Shown here one piece after another: positions 27,909-38,905 of a DNA stretch of 64,000 nt. The notes beneath the pieces were generated by a model. The model saw only the letters and a program-made list of their open reading frames with translations, was not told where the DNA came from and ran no database searches. Source of the DNA: Pseudoalteromonas luteoviolacea (lineage in GTDB: Bacteria; Pseudomonadota; Gammaproteobacteria; Enterobacterales; Alteromonadaceae); assembly GCF_021654285.1 (NCBI RefSeq), contig NZ_JAKFZS010000008.1, positions 124,001-188,000 on the forward strand. Reading direction: 5' to 3'. Both the position numbers and the translations under genes were made by a program. The first letter of the stretch is position 1. Each line of letters opens with the position of its first letter.

Positions 27909-28164
27909 CCAGCATACTCGCTATGTAATGAACCTTTTTCATGAAGTCAGCTTTTTGCGATTCTTTGTCGTAATTAAATTGATATGTATTGTGAAAACCG
28001 AAGCGTAAAAAAACACCGCTGCCTTTCAAGTAAATCGTGTAACCATCAGGATCTGAGAAGGCAGTTATCCCCTCGAATTGCTTTCCCTCTTCATACTCTT
28101 GACCTTTTTGCCTTATGTGTTCATACACCTTCAAAATGAGGTTACTATTGAGCTCGTTTTTCAT
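27901..28164 (-). CDS. DUF3081-like small protein
   Basis: This 87-residue protein fits the DUF3081 type known from gammaproteobacteria, judged from memory: an N-terminal helix (MKNELNSNLILKVYEHIRQKG), then a beta-rich middle with GITAFSDPDGYTIYLKGSGV and FGFHNTYQFNYDKE, and a short terminal helix. No function is known. It is followed by the Arg/Ser-headed protein, which overlaps it by 8 bases. The isochorismatase-like gene lies 49 bases further downstream on the same strand as a separate reading frame. Confidence 0.65.
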   Translation of the reverse strand: MKNELNSNLILKVYEHIRQKGQEYEEGKQFEGITAFSDPDGYTIYLKGSGVFLRFGFHNTYQFNYDKESQKADFMKKVHYIASMLDD

Positions 28165-28213
28165 ATCTCAGTGCAAGTTGCTTATTTATGTTTATTTTTA
28201 CTGGCTGTATTAA

Positions 28214-28747
28214 CTAACGGATCAGTTTTGATACGGACTTAAACTGCGGATGTTTTGCATCCTTAACGATGTCAAAGAGTAAGCTTTCTAAGCTCATGAT
28301 CACGGCACCATCATGTCTTAGTTGTTCAATTGCCCATGTTTTGTGCTGAGTGTCCCTTGACCCTATTGCATCAGCCACGACAATGACTGGTTGCTGCAAT
28401 GTTAATAAATCCCTTACTGTTTGATAAACACAAACATGGGCTTCAATGCCAACGACAATTTTAGTAACAGCAGGGTCTAGGCTGATTGCTTCTTTTGCTG
28501 AAGCATCATTTAGAGCACTAAAAGTGGTCTTTTCGTGACACTCGATTTGGAATTGTGTCAGCGCAGGATCTGTATGCCCAAGTCCTTTTGGATATTGTTC
28601 AAATATCAACGCTGGTATTGATAATAGCTCAGCCGCCGTTAAAAGTTTTGCCGTTGTATTCACAAGTTCAGGATATATTTGAATATGTGGCTGAAAACGT
28701 GTTTGTATGTCGACGACAAGAATTTGATACTCTGAAGTGTGATGCAT
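28214..28747 (-). CDS. Isochorismatase-family cysteine hydrolase
   Basis: This 177-residue protein has the catalytic triad of the family: Asp13 (VVDIQ), Lys73 (HEKTTFSA) and Cys106 (GIEAHVCVYQT), with the cis-peptide before the Cys region. It belongs to the YcaC-like group of hydrolases, which have unknown or varied amide substrates and are not true isochorismatases. AGGA stands seven bases before the ATG at 28747. The gene diverges from rnz across 76 bases. Confidence 0.85.
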   Translation of the reverse strand: MHHTSEYQILVVDIQTRFQPHIQIYPELVNTTAKLLTAAELLSIPALIFEQYPKGLGHTDPALTQFQIECHEKTTFSALNDASAKEAISLDPAVTKIVVGIEAHVCVYQTVRDLLTLQQPVIVVADAIGSRDTQHKTWAIEQLRHDGAVIMSLESLLFDIVKDAKHPQFKSVSKLIR

Positions 28748-28824
28748 AGATTAATCCTTTAGCTACCGGGCGATATCACTTAAACTGGATGCTGTTGTAT
28801 TATCATTATGGATTTTAGTCAGTT

Positions 28825-29778
28825 ATGCAATTGGAGTTTTTAGGGACTTCGTCTGGAAGCCCGTCAACTTTTCGCAATGTATCAGCAACGGCCGTTAAGT
28901 TTGAAAAGACAAAAGAGTGGGTGTTGGTTGATTGTGGTGAGGGCACTCAGCATCAAATACTAAAATCGAAATTAACCTTGTATCAACTGAGTTTAATTTG
29001 CATTAGCCATGTTCATGGCGATCATTGTTATGGGTTACCCGGTTTATTGGCTTCTATGGCGATGTCTGGTAGAAAGCAGCCTGTCTATTTAGTCGCCCCC
29101 AAAAAAGTGATTGAGTTTTTGCATGCCACTTTTTCATTGACTGACTTAACGCTGCCTTTTGATCTTAAAACCTGTGCTATTGAACACCTTAACAGCACAT
29201 CTCTAAATATTGGGTTTTGTCACCTAGAGGTTATTAGATTAAAACACCGAGTACCTAGTTTTGGTTTTAAAGTCACTGAGACGCAAATTCCTAAAAAGCT
29301 TAAGATTAATTTATTAAAAAAAGATGGAATTGCGACAGGACCTCACTACAATCAGTTGCAAAAAGGCGTAGATGCTGATTATCAGGGGAAAAAACTGGAG
29401 TCCCAAAAATATGCTTTTGATAGCTGGCTGCCACGCAAAGTGATTGTTTGCGGTGATAACGAAAGGCCGAGTCTGTTAAAAGAATTTATAGGTGATGTCG
29501 ACGCACTGGTGCATGAGGCAACATTTACTCATAAAGATTTAAAAAAAGTTGGTCATCACACTGGACACAGTGATGCTAAACGTATTGCGGAGTTTGCTAA
29601 CAAATCTAATCTACCTCTATTAATCTTAACGCACTTTAGTGTCCGCTATCATGGCCCTGGGTTGTTGGATAATTTACAAGAGGAAGCTCACACACATTTT
29701 TGTGGAGAGCTTATTCTGGCCAATGATGGTCTTGTTGTCGATATTCCAAAAAAGCTACTTTCTGAGTGCCTTGAATAA
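28825..29778 (+). CDS. rnz: Ribonuclease Z (ElaC-type)
   Basis: RNase Z cuts the 3' trailer from precursor tRNAs lacking CCA. The 317-residue protein has the metallo-beta-lactamase site SHVHGDHCYG (His62, His64, Asp66, His67), the later HEATF and HTGHSDAKRIAEFA motif and the LILTHFSVRYH motif with further ligands, and the flexible-arm region (FDLKTCAIEHLNS to KKDGIATGPHYN) used for tRNA binding. The C-terminus overlaps the convergent DUF2252 gene by 24 bases. The ATG at 28825 lacks a strong Shine-Dalgarno sequence. Confidence 0.92.
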   Translation: MQLEFLGTSSGSPSTFRNVSATAVKFEKTKEWVLVDCGEGTQHQILKSKLTLYQLSLICISHVHGDHCYGLPGLLASMAMSGRKQPVYLVAPKKVIEFLHATFSLTDLTLPFDLKTCAIEHLNSTSLNIGFCHLEVIRLKHRVPSFGFKVTETQIPKKLKINLLKKDGIATGPHYNQLQKGVDADYQGKKLESQKYAFDSWLPRKVIVCGDNERPSLLKEFIGDVDALVHEATFTHKDLKKVGHHTGHSDAKRIAEFANKSNLPLLILTHFSVRYHGPGLLDNLQEEAHTHFCGELILANDGLVVDIPKKLLSECLE

Positions 29779-31053
29779 TTCCCAGTCTTCATTTACTTGC
29801 TGTGCATATTGATTTGCTTTTTCTATAAGTGCTGAAAACAGCGGAGGCAGGGCGGTTATACATTGTTCTTGATAGTTCATTGAACGCCGGTCGCCTCTCA
29901 TATGTGCATAAGCGAGCACTTGTGCGCAGCTTTGTGCATATTGCTCAAAACCATTTTTTTGTGCTGCTCGTTTGCCAAGGGTAATATGCTCGGGATCAAT
30001 ACCAACTCGAGCGTGATGGCGTGAGCGAACTAACCAATGTAACCCCTGCCAAAGCGCATCATCAATTATCAGGTCTGGTCTACGCTGCATCTGCCGTTGG
30101 CAGTTGACCGTTAAGTGGGCATGATTGAGGCGGTTTACTGGACTTAAATCTTTAAAGTAGTGCAATGGTGCTGCTAAAGCTTGCTGTTTAATTTCTACGA
30201 TGTGATAAAGCTCAGGTTCCTTTTGCTCTTTGGGCCCGACCAATAGATAGTAACGCTTCAAGTGGTTGCTGCCAGTGCCTGCATCCAATCGTTCCACACA
30301 GTCTATAATGTCGTCATCGACATAAGGCCTGAACTGCTCAATGAGGTTGGCTTTAATATCGCTATGAATGGCTTCGAACTTTAGTGGATCTGATTTAAAC
30401 TTAAGGGGATAAGCTGTGAGTTCTACATCTTTTGCTAATGTACTTTTTACATTGAATGCAGATCCTCCTACGAGTCTTTGCAAGCCTTTTTGCCAACGTT
30501 TGTGAAGTATGTGGTCTTTATCAAAATGTGTTAGCGCACTTTGGCTGTTATTTTCTCCGCGGATAGAAGCTTGGCAGGTTTCAACATAGTGCTGTAAAAA
30601 AGCCATTTGCGCTTGGGGTACATGCTCGATATGGACAACTGGTTTTTGCTTTATGTTCATTGAGTTGCTTGATTCTCTATAAGCAACGCCACTTTGCTGT
30701 GCTAAATTGAGACTAACTAGAAAGCGGAATATGTCCCAGATTGCATGGCCTATGCAAGCATCATCAAAGTCATTAGGTGTAAAAACTAAGGTTTCACCGT
30801 GCGAGCCTTCTTCACTCAAAAAACCGAAGTTACTGGTATGACAATCTCCCATAATCGTGGTAACTGGGAGCTCATAGACTGATGGAGGCAAATCTATAAC
30901 CCCATCAAATAGATCACTGTACATCAGTGGCGCGGTACCACGAAAAAAATGAAACGCGCTACCTGCCATTTTTTCATGCTTGTTTAACTCTACTGATGGT
31001 ACCATACCGTCATGGCGTTCAAAGTAAGATGTAAGTAGGTTTTCACGATTCAT
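29755..31053 (-). CDS. DUF2252 family protein, kinase-like fold
   Basis: This 432-residue protein matches DUF2252: KMAGSAFHFFRGTAPLMYSDL, GDCHTSNFGF and FTPNDFDDACIGHAIWDIFRFL are the conserved blocks. The HxxN and Asp-rich pieces resemble the catalytic and metal-binding parts of aminoglycoside phosphotransferase-like kinases, so a phosphotransfer role is plausible but unproven. It is the last of three overlapping minus-strand genes (AraC, PPK2, this one); the PPK2 stop is one base from its start, preceded by GAGG. The 3' end overlaps rnz by 24 bases. Confidence 0.85.
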   Translation of the reverse strand: MNRENLLTSYFERHDGMVPSVELNKHEKMAGSAFHFFRGTAPLMYSDLFDGVIDLPPSVYELPVTTIMGDCHTSNFGFLSEEGSHGETLVFTPNDFDDACIGHAIWDIFRFLVSLNLAQQSGVAYRESSNSMNIKQKPVVHIEHVPQAQMAFLQHYVETCQASIRGENNSQSALTHFDKDHILHKRWQKGLQRLVGGSAFNVKSTLAKDVELTAYPLKFKSDPLKFEAIHSDIKANLIEQFRPYVDDDIIDCVERLDAGTGSNHLKRYYLLVGPKEQKEPELYHIVEIKQQALAAPLHYFKDLSPVNRLNHAHLTVNCQRQMQRRPDLIIDDALWQGLHWLVRSRHHARVGIDPEHITLGKRAAQKNGFEQYAQSCAQVLAYAHMRGDRRSMNYQEQCITALPPLFSALIEKANQYAQQVNEDWELFKALRK

Positions 31054-31054
31054 T

Positions 31055-31885
31055 TTACGTCCTCTTGTGCTTTATTCCGAGTTGTTGCTCTGCAAGCGCT
31101 ACAATATTTGCGTCTATTGGAGGTGGTTCAATCTGCATACCTTTGCTCAATGCTTTGGTAAGCGCTTTAAGTACTTCCACACGAGCAAACCATTTATGAT
31201 CGCCAACAATCACCGACCATGGTGCGCCAGAGGTATGTGTTTTTATAAACATATCATCGATGGCGGCTTCATACTCAGTGCGTTTGTTTCTATTTCTGAT
31301 ATCTTCTTCGGTTAATTTCCAACGCTTGTAAGGGTTATTTAACCGTTCAGAGAATCGTTGCAGTTGCTCGTCACTACTTATATGTAAAAACAGTTTTATG
31401 ACTTTAATGTTATCGTCGAGCAAAAGCTGCTCAAATTCATTGATTTCACGATAAGCGCGTCGCCACTGTGCATCTGACGCATAACCTTCAATTCGTTCTA
31501 CTAACACTCTGCCGTAATATGAGCGATCAAATATAGTTAGAGTGCCTTGCTTAGGAAGTTTGTTGAAGAATCGATATAAATAATGCCTGCCTTGCTCATC
31601 GTCTGTGGGCGCGGCAATCGGGTAAACTTGGTATCCTCGGGGATCAAGTTTTTCAGTAAGGCGGCGGATTGCGCCGCCTTTTCCTGCCGCATCCCAGCCT
31701 TCAAAAACGATAACAGCTCTTTGCCCTTGATGGTAATAGGCTTGCTGAACATGAAGTAACTCATTTTGCCAATATTTAAGCGCCTGTTTATACGCTTTTT
31801 TATTATCAATAGCTGGATATTCATTGATGAGTTTTAAAGAGGGGGATTGTGTTGTTTGTTGATTATCTATATCAATTTGGCTCAC
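31055..31885 (-). CDS. ppk2: Polyphosphate kinase 2 family protein
   Basis: PPK2 transfers phosphate between polyphosphate and nucleotides, usually making GTP or ATP from GDP or ADP. The 276-residue protein has Walker A in FEGWDAAGKGG (residues 61-71), a lid-like stretch near 92-110, Walker B IFDRSYYGRVL at 118-128, and NRNKRTEYE..IDDMF near the end, and is a short single-domain class. The start is a GTG at 31885 within the stop of the AraC gene (GTGA overlap); GAGG stands eight bases before it. Being downstream of AraC and upstream of DUF2252 makes it the middle gene of an operon. Confidence 0.9.
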   Translation of the reverse strand: MSQIDIDNQQTTQSPSLKLINEYPAIDNKKAYKQALKYWQNELLHVQQAYYHQGQRAVIVFEGWDAAGKGGAIRRLTEKLDPRGYQVYPIAAPTDDEQGRHYLYRFFNKLPKQGTLTIFDRSYYGRVLVERIEGYASDAQWRRAYREINEFEQLLLDDNIKVIKLFLHISSDEQLQRFSERLNNPYKRWKLTEEDIRNRNKRTEYEAAIDDMFIKTHTSGAPWSVIVGDHKWFARVEVLKALTKALSKGMQIEPPPIDANIVALAEQQLGIKHKRT

Positions 31886-32652
31886 ATTGATATCCTCTGT
31901 TTATATTGCTTTGGCGTTATGTTCATCACTTTTTTAAATTGCCGTGTGAAGTGAGATTGATCAGTATATTCAAGTTCATAGGCAATATCAGTCAAAGAGT
32001 ATGTCGTTTTTTGTTTGAGCAAGTTTCTCGCCTTTGATACTTCCACAAGGGTTGCATACTCTTTAGCCGTCATGCCTAAAGCTTGGTCAAATGCCCTTTC
32101 TACACGTCGGCTATTAACATGTAGGGTGTCATAAATATCAGCCAGCTTTATTGATCTCGGTGATAGTTGTATCTCTTTGGTAATGGTTTCTAAAATGTTA
32201 GGAAGAGGTTTATTTAACTTTTTGAATTGCTGTTCAAGCCATTGAGAAATATGTTCAATTTTATCTGAAATAGAGGCACCTTCTTGGCGAATTTTATTAA
32301 GTAAGGCCTGATCAATTGGGATTGCGTCTAGTAACTCGATACACAAATTTTTCGATTCTTTTAGCGGCATAGCCGTGAAGTTTTTGGCGCCCAAAGGTGT
32401 GAGCCTAACACCAATGAGGTTTTGCACGTCTTTTTCAAAGTGCCATATGGTTGTTTTAGTCTGTGGGCCGATGAAGTAGGCATTTTGATTTAGGCTTGTA
32501 GTGCCCATTTTTGATTTGCCTGATATAACAAATAAAATCGAAATACAGCCGTCACTGTGTAATGCTTGAGGTAATAATCTTTGAGAACTTGCATACCAAT
32601 AATTAATAACATAGGGGGTGAGTGTTGGTGGTGGGGGTAAAATAGTATACAT
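31882..32652 (-). CDS. AraC-family transcription regulator
   Basis: This 256-residue regulator has an N-terminal DUF6597-like sensing part (LHSDGCISILFVISGKSK, VRLTPLGAKNFTAMPL) and a C-terminal AraC domain: LADIYDTLHVNSRRVERAFDQ, then SLTDIAYELEYTDQSHFTRQFKK. A GAGG stands six bases before the ATG at 32652. It is the first gene of the AraC-PPK2-DUF2252 unit and overlaps the PPK2 start by four bases, so it probably regulates its own operon. The effector is unknown. Confidence 0.88.
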   Translation of the reverse strand: MYTILPPPPTLTPYVINYWYASSQRLLPQALHSDGCISILFVISGKSKMGTTSLNQNAYFIGPQTKTTIWHFEKDVQNLIGVRLTPLGAKNFTAMPLKESKNLCIELLDAIPIDQALLNKIRQEGASISDKIEHISQWLEQQFKKLNKPLPNILETITKEIQLSPRSIKLADIYDTLHVNSRRVERAFDQALGMTAKEYATLVEVSKARNLLKQKTTYSLTDIAYELEYTDQSHFTRQFKKVMNITPKQYKQRISM

Positions 32653-32748
32653 GGTGACCTCACTCCTTGTGGGTTACTCAAAAATATGCTCAAGCAACTT
32701 TAAATTGCTTCATTTAATTTACCGTTTAACTTATTTAAGCGCAATAAA

Positions 32749-32769
32749 AAAGCAGCCATTGGCTGCTTT
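32749..32769 (-). terminator. Terminator after the DUF1338 gene
   Basis: AAAGCAGCC at 32749-32757 pairs with GGCTGCTTT at 32761-32769 around a three-base loop; on the minus strand it runs into TTTTTTATTGC. It closes the arginine-pathway operon. Confidence 0.9.
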
Positions 32770-32814
32770 GGGTGTTTAAGTTAGTTTACTTCAATTCATA
32801 CCAACACAAGGTGT

Positions 32815-33618
32815 TTATCTTGCGTTGGTACTTTCGAAGATTTTATCTGCAGAAGCAGCTACGAAACCCGTGTACAATTCACCGTCAGGTTTGTTGTAAC
32901 GCAGGGCGAACTCGTAGAAGCAACTTGGGATTTCGAACTTGCCGTCAGAGAACTCAACAGGGTGGTGATCAGCAAGTGTAGAAGATTGCTCAAGTAGTAC
33001 CTCAGGTGAACCTTTGATTTCACCACCTGATGTATTCAGAGGGAAACCCGCATCTTTAAGTGCTTGGTTTACTGCTTCTATGGTCTCAAAGTTAGCTAGG
33101 TAATTGATGTTTACCGTGAAGTGATTTGCACGGTAACCCCAAGCTGACATCCAAGCCGCATATTCGCTTTCTGCAAGTAGCTTTTTATAGGTTTCATGGC
33201 TCATTTGCCAATGTGTACCAGAGTACAAAAAGTTTTCCGCAGTGATGGCACTTTCATCGATGCTATCAATCATTTGGCCAACGATTTCTTGAAGGTCTTC
33301 TGAGCACTTTTCTAAAAGTAGTTCAGAGATGAATACTTTTGGTTTGCTTGGATCGCTATGCTCATAGTGTTTAGCGTACAACTTCTTAGCTTCAAAGTGA
33401 TACTCACCACACTCTTTGTAACCAACTGCTTTAAAATGTGCAGCCAGCTTTTCTAAACCAATTTTTTCATGGTTGAAAGTACGTAGTGCGATATGGTCGT
33501 TGATGACATCATCTTTTTGAGTTGAACCTAATAGCTCGTGTACTTTTACAGCAGATGGAGTCACTTCTAAATAGTTGCTCCAAAGGTTCTCAAATAAGCT
33601 ATCTACATTGTTGTGCAT
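32815..33618 (-). CDS. DUF1338 family protein (2-oxoadipate-dioxygenase-like)
   Basis: This 267-residue protein is of the DUF1338 family, VOC-like iron proteins of which HglS/YdcJ is a 2-oxoadipate dioxygenase/decarboxylase. The first expected metal His lies in INDHIALRTF, a second candidate in RANHFTVNINYL and a later acidic ligand in CFYEFALRY. It is shorter than HglS (about 460), so it belongs to a different subgroup and the substrate is uncertain. GGAA lies about eight bases before the start. It sits 71 bases downstream of astA and likely shares its operon, which hints at a role linked to arginine or glutamate-semialdehyde breakdown. Confidence 0.8.
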   Translation of the reverse strand: MHNNVDSLFENLWSNYLEVTPSAVKVHELLGSTQKDDVINDHIALRTFNHEKIGLEKLAAHFKAVGYKECGEYHFEAKKLYAKHYEHSDPSKPKVFISELLLEKCSEDLQEIVGQMIDSIDESAITAENFLYSGTHWQMSHETYKKLLAESEYAAWMSAWGYRANHFTVNINYLANFETIEAVNQALKDAGFPLNTSGGEIKGSPEVLLEQSSTLADHHPVEFSDGKFEIPSCFYEFALRYNKPDGELYTGFVAASADKIFESTNAR

Positions 33619-33689
33619 AATGACAATTCCTTAATATAACGGCTTGGCCGCGTTGTAAATGTTACGACAAAGCACGACGTATTTAGTTT

Positions 33690-34715
33690 TTATAAAACAA
33701 ACCCACTGATTTTATCACCTTGCTTTAACTGCAATGCTTCTGCCGTTTTTGAGGTGATTGTGAATGTTTGTGTATGTTCATTCCATACTACTGCGGTAGT
33801 AAATGTGGCTCTAAAGTTAGCTAGTTGGCCATTGGATAGGGCCCAAGTTGTTTCACTGAGTGGTAGCTCTTCAACTATCTCTAATGTGCCGTTTTGAGTT
33901 TCGCGCACGGTTCGAATATTTTCTAACCTAGCTTCTACAGTGGGGCCGGCATCAAATAAGTCGACATACCCTCTGTGTTCAAAGCCTTCTTTTTGCAGCA
34001 GGCGCAGTGCAGGTTTGGTTTTTTCATGCACATGACCGATAACTGCTTGGGCCTCTGGGCTGAGCAAGTTGGCGTAAATCGGATATTTTGGCATTAACTC
34101 GGAGATAAATACTTTATCGCCCAAGCCAACTAGGTGGTCGGCCTTTGGGAACTCAATACTGAAAAAGTGTTCTTGTAGCCATTGCCAAAAAGGGCTGTGG
34201 CCGTTTTCATCACTGACGCCACGCATTTCAGCAATCACTCTATCGCTGAAGCGCTCAGCATGTTCTGCCATAAATAAAAAGCGAATACGCGACAAGAATC
34301 GACCTGCCAACCCGCGTCTAAATTGCTCTCGTAAGAACAATGTGCAGATTTCCGAACTACCAGTGTAGTCATTACATATTGATAGGATATCGACGGTGTT
34401 GTACACATTTAAGGTGCTAGAGTGGTGAACGGTTTTGCCTTGATGGTAATGATACAAGGGGACCTGCATCCCAACAGCTGCCTCAATGGCTGTAGTACCA
34501 CTAATTTCACCTGTTTCTAAATCTTCGAGGACAAATAAATATCCCTCATCGATTGGCGCATTTAATGATTTACTGAAGCTTTCTTGAGAGCGTTGTATCT
34601 TACTCGCTAATAGTTCGTCGTCGACAGGCAAAGATGTGAAACCATGGCCTGACTCTACCGCGATGTTTTTTAAAGCAGCAAAGTCTTTGCTGCTAATAGG
34701 TCTAAGTACTTGCAT
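33690..34715 (-). CDS. astA: Arginine N-succinyltransferase
   Basis: AstA moves succinyl from succinyl-CoA to arginine, the first step of the ammonia-producing AST pathway. The 341-residue length is usual. Recognisable blocks are MQVLRPISSKDFAALK, the long STLNVYNTVDILSICNDYTG region, RRGLAGRFLSRIRFLFMAEH and FEHRGYVDLFDAGPTVEARL. The gene is 37 bases downstream of astC/argD and upstream of the DUF1338 gene. astB, astD and astE are not in the window, so the rest of the pathway must lie elsewhere or be absent. Confidence 0.95.
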   Translation of the reverse strand: MQVLRPISSKDFAALKNIAVESGHGFTSLPVDDELLASKIQRSQESFSKSLNAPIDEGYLFVLEDLETGEISGTTAIEAAVGMQVPLYHYHQGKTVHHSSTLNVYNTVDILSICNDYTGSSEICTLFLREQFRRGLAGRFLSRIRFLFMAEHAERFSDRVIAEMRGVSDENGHSPFWQWLQEHFFSIEFPKADHLVGLGDKVFISELMPKYPIYANLLSPEAQAVIGHVHEKTKPALRLLQKEGFEHRGYVDLFDAGPTVEARLENIRTVRETQNGTLEIVEELPLSETTWALSNGQLANFRATFTTAVVWNEHTQTFTITSKTAEALQLKQGDKISGFVL

Positions 34716-34752
34716 AAAAATATCATTTAGGGCGACGAGTCGCCCATAAAGG

Positions 34753-36534
<1,782 letters not shown>

Positions 36535-36538
<4 letters not shown>

Positions 36539-38448
36539 TTTGCCTTAGGTAGCCACACACTCGTTCCCGTAGTGGCGATGTGGTTAACATTACCTTTGAG
36601 CACTTTGTCGCCCACATTGCGAGAGGTCTCAGGGCGACTCACTAGGTACCCTTGGACACAGCAAATCCCCATATCCTTGACCAGTTCGAACTGATCAAGT
36701 TGCTCTACACCCTCTGCAACGATTTTAAGGCCTAGCTGCGCGCCAAGCTCGCTGATAGAGTTTAAGATCTTAAAGTATTTAGGGTTGTCTTTGGCTTGTG
36801 AAATAAAGAGTTTATCTATTTTAATCACATCGATTGGCAGATCAGCTAGTGTGCTCAACGAGCTAAAACCCGTGCCAAAATCATCAATTGCAATCGTAAC
36901 ACCGGCACTGCGGCAACGCTCAAGCTGAGCAATAATTTCATCACTGGCTGTTATGAGCGTTGACTCGGTGATTTCTATCATTAGGGAGGCAGCTGGCAGT
37001 CCCGATTTATTAAGCGCTTCTAAAACCCAGTCATAAATAGGCCTATGTTTGAGCTGAATGCCGGATACATTCACCGAGATTTTAACTTTTTTCATCCCCG
37101 CATTGTGCCAAGCAGACATTTGTCGGCATGACTCTAGCAATATCCAGTCGCCAAGCTCTAAAATTAAATTTGATTCTTCGGCAATTGGAATAAACTCAGA
37201 TGGTGGGATCAAGCCCTCGATGGGATGATGCCAACGGGTGAGGGCTTCAAAATAGTCTATTGAGCAATCTTCAACATGGACAATTGGCTGAAAAGAGAGT
37301 TGAAAATTTTGAGAGGCAATTGCAAGTCTCAATTCTTCTAATAAGTAGTGGTAGCGCCTGATTTTATTCCCCATCTCTGGTGAATAGACTCTGAAGATAC
37401 CGCGTCCATCCGTTTTAGCTCGATACATTGCAACATCTGACATTTGTAACAGCGCATTAGGGGTAGAGGCACTATCAGGGAATACAGCTATCCCGATACT
37501 GGCGCTTATTTTTACTAGCTTGTTACCAAGCACAAAGTCTCGTTCAATTTCGCTAAGAATAGTTTGTGCTATCTCAGTACAGAAACTGGTGTCATTCAGG
37601 TTAGGCACAAAGATCGAAAACTCATCTCCACCTAATCGAGAAAGGTTTTGGTCTAGCCCATGTACCGGATGCGCATCATTAAGCTTAAACTGCCTGACAA
37701 CTTGCTCCAATCGTCCTGAAACCTGAATAAGTATTTCATCACCGAAACTGTGCCCAAAGGAATCGTTAACCTGTTTAAAGCCATCTAAATCAATGAATAA
37801 TAATCCGCATTTGGATTTGCTTTTATCCGCAATGGTCAGCTGCTCGCTAATATGTTCTATGTATGCATGGCGGTCAATAAGTTTGGTCAATTTATCTTGG
37901 TAAACGTGACTATCTGATTGTATTTTTATGCGTTGAAGATTATCGCTTAATGATTGAACTGCATAACAAATTTGTGCAACAGGACCGCCAGAGTGAAGCT
38001 CTTTGTGTTTGATCTCAAGTCCATCTAGCAAGGCATTGAGATCTTTATTTATGGCGTTGAGTGCTTCTAACTGTGCCTTTTCTCTTTTATTCCCTTTGAA
38101 TTGAGAAATAAAAAACAGCACTGCAATTAAGCAAAGCATTAATAAAGTAGGGGAAGACCATACGAGCTTAAACACTCTTGAGGTCGGCGCTATGGCATAT
38201 TGGGACTGCTGATTTGCGATGATGACGAACGTTTGATTGTCCTTACTAACGAATTGCTGGTCGTAGTAGACAAACTGATACCAAGGAGCCGATCTTTCAA
38301 CTTGCTCAACATCACTGTTCTGAGTTTGCAAAGAAAGTAACCCGGATTGCGCATTCAGGACATGTTTAGCAAAAGTTAGATTTGCAGCAATACCGATTAC
38401 TACAAGGCTAACAACAGCATAAGCTAAATTTTTAAAAACATTCTGCAT
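36535..38448 (-). CDS. Membrane GGDEF-EAL cyclic-di-GMP protein
   Basis: This 637-residue protein has an N-terminal membrane helix (about 8-28), a periplasmic loop (about 30-90), a second helix (about 93-113), a coiled linker, then a GGDEF domain with RLGGDEFSIF intact and an EAL domain with FEALTRW, NVSGIQL, EITESTL, IDDFGTG, KIDKLFI, AEGVE and VQGY.. Both active sites look complete, so it may make or degrade c-di-GMP. The periplasmic loop lacks a recognisable sensor fold. It stands divergent from the glycogen operon across a 457-base gap, and its 3' end overlaps the Lrp gene by four bases. Confidence 0.9.
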
Positions 38449-38905
38449 GATTGAGACAATCCAAAATTAACCGAAAACCGGATCCTTCATGTTCCTGTAG
38501 TATACATCAATTTGACTTCAGGGATGACAACCTTTTACACGCTTTTATTTACAAGTGCAATTATCAAAATTATTTCAATTCAATTTAGGGACAATCATTT
38601 ACACTTCTCTGAGCAAGATCAATTATCAATATAATTCACTTTACACGATAATGATTCTTATCTACTTTTTTAAGTCATTGGCCTAATAATTGCTCACCAG
38701 TGTTGGGCATTAATTACCAGAGGACTTTCTGTCCAAAAATGTACTTTTCTGGTGCAAAGGTATGCTGTATTGCACTGTTGTGAGGCGTACAAGTTTTTAT
38801 TTATGTACTAAACTATTCTCACAAAATATGTTCGCGTAATCATACATTATACGACATAGTTTTGTGGCAAGGAACACCAACCAAGTTAGGTTTTTGGAGC
38901 CAAAA
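38449..38905. other. Regulatory gap between the GGDEF-EAL gene and the glycogen operon
   Basis: This 457-base AT-rich stretch has no ORF of its own. It must hold divergent promoters. I see a Fur-box-like element at 38647-38665 and short direct A/T tracts, but no -35/-10 pair I would defend. No riboswitch or small RNA is apparent. Confidence 0.4.
38647..38665. promoter_or_regulatory. Possible Fur box
   Basis: GATAATGATTCTTATCTAC matches 13 of 19 positions of the classical Fur box GATAATGATAATCATTATC, with the left nine exact. It lies about 200 bases upstream of the GGDEF-EAL gene and 240 bases upstream of the glycogen operon. A chance match in AT-rich DNA is possible. Confidence 0.3.

Noticed and set aside
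38647..38665. Firm assignment of glycogen control to Fur
   Set aside because: Only 13 of 19 positions match in AT-rich DNA, so it is kept as a possible site only.
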